Assembly (NCBI GenBank): GCA_028023455.1
Contig: JAQFVV010000001.1
Coordinates: 21,373,401-21,437,400 of the forward strand
Source of the DNA: Epiperipatus broadwayi
Taxonomy: Eukaryota; Onychophora; Udeonychophora; Euonychophora; Peripatidae
DNA length: 64,000 nt
Direction: 5' to 3'
Under the pieces are notes generated by a model. The model was not told the origin of the DNA and searched no databases. It was given only the letters and a program-made list of their open reading frames with translations. This document shows positions 58,101 through 64,000 of the stretch, piece after piece. How positions within the stretch are numbered: the first letter of the stretch is position 1; each line of letters starts with the position of its first letter. A program made the translations under genes and the position numbers.

Positions 58101-58513
58101 GTTATCTAATGTTCAATTAAATAATAAGTTTCTATTATGAACATAGATTATGAGTTCTCTGCATTGATTACTGATTTGTTTCCAGTCAGATATAAATGAG
58201 AACTGTATATAGCATTTTCTGTAGTTACCACTCGAGATCAAATATTTATAATAAAGTTGCGGAAGAAAGTTGTCTCATTAGTATGAATTTTATAATAAAT
58301 TTATCATGAAATATTTGCATTACTAATGCTGAGTTTGAAATTAAGACCACATAGATTAAATTAAGACCACATAGATTGAATAGTTTTATCAATATTATTG
58401 TTATTATTATTTTTTTGAGAGACAATTTAATTGCTTTCTTCATTATCTTCTATAGTTCTAAAGTGATTAATGATGATGATCTCTAGTGGGCATTACAATT
58501 TATGGCTGCAATT

Positions 58514-58531
58514 TGGTGCCCCCCCCCGGCA
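58514..58531 (+). promoter_or_regulatory. Possible primer binding site of the second LTR element
   Basis: TGGTGCC followed by a run of C and GG, 16 nt after the presumed LTR end. The primer tRNA cannot be named; the nine-C run may be a slipped tract. Confidence 0.4.
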
Positions 58532-58650
58532 TATTTGATCCTAAAGTTAGTATAAACTCAATTGACGAGCTACCTGAAATAAATGAGTTTATTGAGGTTG
58601 AACAAGTGAAAGATTACGCGGAGAAAGTTGAGGTGACAATATATATATAT
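58532..58650 (+). pseudogene. Truncated start of a second gag-like ORF
   Basis: An open frame downstream of the PBS-like site reads IFDPKVSINSIDELPEINEF and is acidic, like many Gag N-termini. It is cut off by a short (TA)n and the 405-bp array. No ATG is present in this frame before the cut, so a start would have to lie in the leader or be non-standard. Assignment depends on the LTR call. Confidence 0.3.
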
Positions 58651-58789
58651 ATGATAAACAAAAATGCAAGTTAAAAAACTTGCTAACGCTTGTATTTATG
58701 TCCACAGATGGCGTTCTACCAAAAACGCCGATCAAGCGTATGTTTTGTTTACATAAACGTCAGAGTAGCATTCACTATCTCTAACTATA

Positions 58790-58847
58790 ATTCCACTTTC
58801 AGATCATGATTTCAAGCTATTTGCTATCATCAGTGAAAGACAGGAAT
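58790..58847 (-). ncRNA. Type I hammerhead ribozyme, array copy 1
   Basis: RNA strand is minus. Stem I: ATTCC with GGAAT, internal loop TGT/T, then CTTTCA with TGAAAG. Core CTGATGA. Stem II: AGC-AAATA-GCT, preceded by a U-U mismatch. GAA. Stem III: ATC-AT-GAT. Predicted cleavage after the C that follows. Confidence 0.75.
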
Positions 58848-59194
58848 AAAGAAACTAGATCTAAATACAAACTCTGAGCATTTATGAAACAATTTCTATT
58901 CAGCTTGCAAGCGTGAATTTTTTAGACACGTAATGTCTTCAAACTCAGCATAGCAAACCAGATAGCTATATGGGTCTGATCTCAGTTCAGCATCACCACA
59001 TAGTAGAAGCCTCTGCAATCTATATCATTGCAAGAAAGACCTCAAAGGTACATTTATGATAAACAAAAATGCAAGTTAAAAAACTTGCTAACGCTTGTAT
59101 TTATGTCCACAGATGGCGTTCTACCAAAAATGCCGATCAAGCGTATGTTTTGTTTACATAAACGTCAGAGTAGCATTCACTATCTCTAACTATA

Positions 59195-59252
59195 ATTCCA
59201 CTTTCAGATCATGATTTCAATCTATTTGCTATCATCAGTGAAAGACAGGAAT
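59195..59252 (-). ncRNA. Type I hammerhead ribozyme, array copy 2 (stem II variant)
   Basis: As copy 1, but stem II reads AGC-AAATA-GAT, so its middle pair is G-A. Probably weaker or inactive. Confidence 0.65.
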
Positions 59253-59599
59253 AAAGAAACTAGATCTAAATACAAACTCTGAGCGTTTATGAAACAATTT
59301 CTATTCAGCTTGCAAGCGTGAATTTTTTAGACATGTAATGTCTTCAAACTCAGCATAGCAAACCAGATAGCTACATGGGTCTGATCTCAGTTCAGCATCA
59401 CCACATAGTAGAAGCCTCTGCAATCTATATCATTGCAAGAAAGACCTCAAAGATACATTTATGATAAACAAAAATGCAAGTTAAAAAACTTGCTAACGCT
59501 TGTATTTATGTCCACAGATGGCGTTCTACCAAAAACGCCGATCAAGCGTATGTTTTGTTTACATAAACGTCAGAGTAGCATTCACTATCTCTAACTATA

Positions 59600-59657
59600 A
59601 TTCCACTTTCAGATCATGATTTCAATCTATTTGCTATCATCAGTGAAAGACAGGAAT
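59600..59657 (-). ncRNA. Type I hammerhead ribozyme, array copy 3 (stem II variant)
   Basis: Same stem II change as copy 2; cores and other stems intact. Confidence 0.65.
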
Positions 59658-60004
59658 AAAGAAACTAGATCTAAATACAAACTCTGAGCGTTTATGAAAC
59701 AATTTCTATTCAGCTTGCAAGCGTGAATTTTTTAGACACGTAATGTCTTCAAACTCAGCATAGCAAACCAGATAGCTACATGGGTCTGATCTCAGTTCAG
59801 CATCACCACATAGTAGAAGCCTCTGCAATCTATATCATTGCAAGAAAGACCTCAAAGGTACATTTATGATAAACAAAAATGCAAGTTAAAAAACTTGCTA
59901 ACGCTTGTATTTATGTCCACAGATGGCGTTCTACCAAAAACGCCGATCAAGCGTATGTTTTGTTTACATAAACGTCAGAGTAGCATTCACTATCTCTAAC
60001 TATA

Positions 60005-60062
60005 ATTCCACTTTCAGATCATGATTTCAAGCTATTTGCTATCATCAGTGAAAGACAGGAAT
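60005..60062 (-). ncRNA. Type I hammerhead ribozyme, array copy 4
   Basis: Identical in structure to copy 1. Confidence 0.75.
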
Positions 60063-60409
60063 AAAGAAACTAGATCTAAATACAAACTCTGAGCGTTTAT
60101 GAAACAATTTCTATTCAGCTTGCAAGCGTGAATTTATTAGACACGTAATGTCTTCAAACTCAGCATAGCAAACCAGATAGCTACATGGATCTGATCTCAG
60201 TTCAGCATCACCACATAATAGAAGCCTCTGCAATCTATATCATTGCAAGAAAGACCTCAAAGGTACATTTATGATAAACAAAAATGCAAGTTAAAAAACT
60301 TGCTAACGCTTGTATTTATGTCCACAGATGGCGTTCTACCAAAAATGCCGATCAAGCGTATGTTTTGTTTACATAAACGTCAGAGTAGCATTCACTATCT
60401 CTAACTATA

Positions 60410-60467
60410 ATTCCACTTTCAGATCATGATTTCAAGCTATTTGCTATCATCAGTGAAAGACAGGAAT
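60410..60467 (-). ncRNA. Type I hammerhead ribozyme, array copy 5
   Basis: Identical in structure to copy 1. A 62-bp duplication downstream (about 60498-60559) repeats the CTGATGA side and outer stem I strand but lacks the GAAA side. Confidence 0.75.
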
Positions 60468-60876
60468 AAAGAAACTAGATCTAAATACAAACTCTGAGCT
60501 ATTTTCTATCATCAGTGAAAGACAGGAATAAAGAAACTAGATCTAAATACAAACTCTGAGCGTTTATGAAACAATTTCTATTCAGCTTGCAAGCGTGGAT
60601 TTTTTAGACACGTAATGTCTTCAAACTCAGCATAGCAAACCAGATAGCTACATGGGTCTGATCTCAGTTCAGCATCACCACATAGTAGAAGCCTCTGCAA
60701 TCTATATCATTGCAAGAAAGACCTCAAAGGTACATTTATGATAAACAAAAATGCAAGTTAAAAAACTTGCTAATGCTTGTATTTATGTCCACAGATGGCG
60801 TTCTACCAAAAACGCCGATCAAGCGTATGTTTAGTTTACATAAACGTCAGAGTAGCATTCACTATCTCTAACTATA

Positions 60877-60934
60877 ATTCCACTTTCAGATCATGATTTC
60901 AAGCTATTTGCTATCATCAGTGAAAGACAGGAAT
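60877..60934 (-). ncRNA. Type I hammerhead ribozyme, array copy 6
   Basis: Identical in structure to copy 1, in the unit that is cut at the inversion point. Confidence 0.75.
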
Positions 60935-61059
60935 AAAGAAACTAGATCTAAATACAAACTCTGAGCGTTTATGAAACAATTTCTATTCAGCTTGCAAGCG
61001 TGAATTTTTTAGACACATAATGTTTTCAAACTCAGCATAGCAAACCAGATAGCTACATG

Positions 61060-61085
61060 TGGTGATGCTGAACTGAGATCAGACC
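61060..61085. other. Inversion point of the array
   Basis: Forward units end at ...AGCTACATG (61059) and reverse units begin at CATGTAGCT (61086). The 26 bases between are themselves reverse-strand unit sequence, so the junction is a clean head-to-head join. Confidence 0.85.
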
Positions 61086-61210
61086 CATGTAGCTATTTGG
61101 TTTGCTATGCTGAGTTTGAAGACATTACGTGTCTAAAAAATTCACGCTTGCAAGCTGAATAGAAATTGTTTCATAAACGCTCAGAGTTTGTATTTAGATC
61201 TAGTTTCTTT

Positions 61211-61268
61211 ATTCCTGTCTTTCACTGATGATAGCAAATAGCTTGAAATCATGATCTGAAAGTGGAAT
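61211..61268 (+). ncRNA. Type I hammerhead ribozyme, array copy 7
   Basis: Now on the plus strand: CTTTCA 61219-61224, CTGATGA 61225-61231, stem II 61233-61243, GAA 61245-61247, stem III 61248-61255, C at 61256, TGAAAG 61257-61262, with outer helix ATTCC/GGAAT. Confidence 0.75.
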
Positions 61269-61615
61269 TATAGTTAGAGATAGTGAATGCTACTCTGACG
61301 TTTATGTAAACAAAACATACGCTTGATCGGCGTTTTTGGTAGAACGCCATCTGTGGACATAAATACAAGCGTTAGCAAGTTTTTTAACTTGCATTTTTGT
61401 TTATCATAAATGTACCTTTGAGGTCTTTCTTGCAATGATATAGATTGCAGAGGCTTCTACTATGTGGTGATGCTGAACTGAGATCAGACCCATGTAGCTA
61501 TCTGGTTTGCTATGCTGAGTTTGAAGACATTACGTGTCTAAAAAATTCACGCTTGCAAGCTGAATAGAAATTGTTTCAAAAACGCTCAGAGTTTGTATTT
61601 AGATCTAGTTTCTTT

Positions 61616-61673
61616 ATTCCTGTCTTTCACTGATGATAGCAAATAGCTTGAAATCATGATCTGAAAGTGGAAT
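61616..61673 (+). ncRNA. Type I hammerhead ribozyme, array copy 8
   Basis: Identical in structure to copy 7, exactly 405 bp on. Confidence 0.75.
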
Positions 61674-62020
61674 TATAGTTAGAGATAGTGAATGCTACTC
61701 TGACGTTTATGTAAACAAAACATACGCTTGATCGGCGTTTTTGGTAGAACGCCATCTGTGGACATAAATACAAGCGTTAGCAAGTTTTTTAACTTGCATT
61801 TTTGTTTATCATAAATGTACCTTTGAGGTCTTTCTTGCAATGATATAGATTGCAGAGGCTTCTACTATGTGGTGATGCTGAACTGAGATCAGACCCATGT
61901 AGCTATCTGGTTTGCTATGCTGAGTTTGAAGACATTACGTGTCTAAAAAATTCACGCTTGCAAGCTGAATAGAAATTGTTTCATAAACGCTCAGAGTTTG
62001 TATTTAGATCTAGTTTCTTT

Positions 62021-62078
62021 ATTCCTGTCTTTCACTGATGATAGCAAATAGCTTGAAATCATGATCTGAAAGTGGAAT
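62021..62078 (+). ncRNA. Type I hammerhead ribozyme, array copy 9
   Basis: Identical in structure to copy 7, in the last, truncated unit. Confidence 0.75.
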
Positions 62079-62168
62079 TATAGTTAGAGATAGTGAATGC
62101 TACTCTGACGTTTATGTAAACAAAACATACGCTTGATCGGCGTTTTTGGTAGAACGCCATCTGTGGAC

Positions 62169-62182
62169 ATATATATATATAT
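62169..62182. repeat. Short (TA)n at the right edge of the array
   Basis: Joins the truncated last unit to the old RTE LINE. Confidence 0.8.
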
Positions 62183-64000
62183 AAAATACTTGTGACCAGA
62201 CCAATCCAAATTACAATAGTTTGAATTTATCTTCTGTAAGACATAAAATTCATAAAAAAGTGTTGTTGTATATGAAGACAGAAAGAAAAGAAAGATACAC
62301 TTCTGGAATTTTTTAAAAAAATTATATACTATAATTTTTTTAATAAAAAAATCCACAGTTTAAGTAGATATAAAAGTATCCAAATGATGACATAACAGAG
62401 TTGTTGTTTTTTATTAACAAAAAATTGAAAATATATTAAGCCTAATATATTTAATAGATACAGCACAGGAAATAAGAACTGATTAGTTTGATACGAGATA
62501 CACTAAAGTTTACGCAAAACTAGAAAAATAAAAGCTATTATGAAAAACTGCATTTAACAGTTAATAAACTTTAAAGCTTTACAATAAAATTAAGACAAAC
62601 TTCAAAATTGTTTAAAATAATAACAGATTATAAAAATATCTCATATTTACAAAAAAAATCAATAGAAAGATAATAAATATTTTTAAAAAAACTACTGCAC
62701 AGATAGTTGGAGAAAGGCAGGAATTCAATTAAAAAAAAATCTATTGAGACAAAAGAAGTATAAAAATTATTTTAAATGACTCATTTGAAAAAGCATTATA
62801 TTAAACTTTGTAAAAGTAATGTAGAAAAAATTAATGATGTAAAACAATATGTAAAATCGGTTAACTATAGAACTGCATATGCTTATATTGGGATGAAAGT
62901 TACTTAAACAATGAAAGAAAAGATAATACTATTAATAAAAATAAAAAAAACAAAGCTGGCATCATAAAGTGTATAAAAAAATGTTTGATTTTTTTTATAT
63001 ACATGGTTTGCATACCACATTTATATGTATTCAATGAAACTTTCTTATTGACATAATTTTATGCTATCATTGATTTCTATTGTATCTACTCTAAGGTGTA
63101 AATAAAGTTTTAATTTTGAAAGTAAAAGAATTTTATTTATAAAAACTACATAGTAAAAAATAAGTAAAACAATAGCCCATACCATTACAGCAACAGTTTT
63201 TGAAATGCAAATATTTTTTAAGAAAAAAATTGAGATATACAATTAAATATATAAAAACTGAAATTATTAAAGATATTTTTTTAAAAAGCAGATATAGAAA
63301 TAAAAAATTGCTGGCAAAGCTAAATACAAATACCTAAATTATAAAATTATACTAAATGATTAAAATAATGTTATTTGATAGTAAGTTTTAAAAAATTTAA
63401 CAGAAAAAACTATAAAATATAGGCATATATTGCATTCTTTTTAGCATTAGATAGAATATCAGCTAATATTATTTGAACTCAAACCAATCCTAAGAGCAAT
63501 AGATTTTAAAATGATTATAATGCAGATAATCATAATTATGTATTAAATTGAGTTATAGAAGAGAGCAATGAGTATGATTTTCTATTTTGCATTCTAGTTG
63601 TAGCTTATCAAAGGTATAGACTTTCAAATTATAATATTAATGATTAGATAAACCCACTAAGAATATTTACATCGATAAGGGTATAGATAAAGTCATTATA
63701 TTTTTCCAATAGATTTATAAATAGTGTTTTGTGGATTAAAATAGAAAGCTAAGAAACCCAAATAAATGGATATTACTTAAGAAAAAACATTTGCAAAATG
63801 AATTTGGTAGTTTTGGCAAATATTATTTCAGAGACTTAGGAAATGTTATAAGACTTATCAGAAGAAGCAAAAAAATAATACTAAAGACAAATGCTATAAG
63901 GACTAAAGTAATATTTAATAGTTTTTCATAAAGGAAAATAATAATAATAACAATAGGAAAAGTAATAATAATCCAATAGATATTAATAACAAAAGTATAA
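62183..64000 (+). pseudogene. Old RTE LINE, 3' part (endonuclease C-terminal half and RT)
   Basis: Picks up the RTE protein just after the point where 53535-53865 stops. A DQTNPNY piece aligns with the FDQSKQHF segment of the 48-kb copy. It is followed by a LLEFFKK / NFFNKK stretch, WKSPNDDITELLFFINKKLK, KVYAKLEK, TAQIVGERQEF, a VIEESNEYDFLF palm segment near 63550-63590 and INGYYLRK. Near 63800-63920 come ISET, LSEEAKKIILKTNAIRTKV and IFNS, equivalent to the region after the FADD motif. The order is collinear with the RTE ORF at 48021, with many stops and shifts. It runs off the window edge. Confidence 0.7.

Larger units (their letters stand above)
58651..62170. mobile_element. 405-bp hammerhead-bearing repeat array (retrozyme-like)
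   Basis: Units begin ATGATAAACAAAAATGC at 58651, 59056, 59461, 59866, 60271 and 60738, a period of exactly 405 bp except for the fifth unit (467 bp, with a 62-bp internal duplication). The sixth unit is cut at 61059. After a 26-bp turn the repeat continues in reverse, with unit ends at 61407 and 61812 and a last copy cut at 62170. Copies differ at only a few positions. Short TA runs flank both sides. Each full unit contains one hammerhead fold and no long ORF. Non-coding tandem units of a few hundred bp with type I hammerheads are the hallmark of animal retrozymes; a satellite is the alternative. Confidence 0.85.

Noticed and set aside
58486-58674. 62-codon ORF crossing the second LTR end
   Set aside because: It has no ATG at its start, crosses the presumed LTR end and PBS, and ends in a TA repeat; only the part after the PBS is kept, as a gag-like remnant.
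58651-62170. CRISPR-like array
   Set aside because: Units are 405 bp and near identical with no short variable spacers, and the setting is an animal genome.

Overview
The window looks like intergenic DNA of an animal genome. It is very AT-rich, full of (TA)n, (AGT)n and (AAT)n microsatellites, and built almost entirely of nested and decaying transposable elements. No host protein-coding gene, tRNA gene, rRNA gene or bacterial feature can be supported. The mixture of RTE-type LINEs, Penelope-like elements, a Ty3/gypsy-type LTR element, tRNA-derived SINE-like pieces and hammerhead-ribozyme DNA would suit a mollusc, perhaps a cephalopod; that is a guess from element content, not a proof.

Layout. 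1-2383: minus-strand decayed ORF1-like gene of a retroelement. 2384-28171: mostly featureless AT-rich DNA with microsatellites, foldback (inverted-repeat) elements at 5543-6075, 10020-10452, 22303-22882 and 23940-24800, a terminal-inverted-repeat element at 7145-8176, a SINE-like piece near 17150, and LINE remnants near 16500, 19100 and 21620. 28172-28957: two facing Penelope-like (PLE) endonuclease fragments. 29042-47318: a Ty3/gypsy-like retrotransposon with unusually long LTRs (about 4.3 kb each), PBS, gag, pol, a likely -1 frameshift signal between them, a small third ORF and a polypurine tract. An intact 706-codon PLE with 225-bp terminal inverted repeats sits inside it at 39817-42302. 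47341-47640: what looks like the 3' part of the PLE that the LTR element split, with degenerate hammerhead motifs. 47711-50977: an RTE-type LINE with three small lesions. 51829-51976: a long hairpin with a hammerhead ribozyme core at its tip. 53535-53865 and 62171-64000: apparently two halves of one ancient RTE LINE, separated by an 8.3-kb insert. That insert holds the 5' end of a second giant-LTR element (53966-about 58650) and an array of 405-bp repeats (58651-62170).

The most interesting system is the 405-bp array. Every full unit carries a type I hammerhead self-cleaving ribozyme fold, on the minus strand in the left part and on the plus strand in the inverted right part. This resembles animal retrozymes, non-coding retroelements whose RNAs are cut by hammerheads and which are thought to be copied by PLE enzymes. 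A PLE with an open RT plus GIY-YIG ORF lies in the same window, as do several other hammerhead or hammerhead-like motifs. Other notable points are the frameshift signal (heptamer, 6-nt spacer, 8-bp stem, possible pseudoknot), a small leader ORF that seems shared by two different giant LTRs, and insertion of both giant-LTR elements at (TA)n tracts. All calls come from reading the sequence; no database search or folding program was run.
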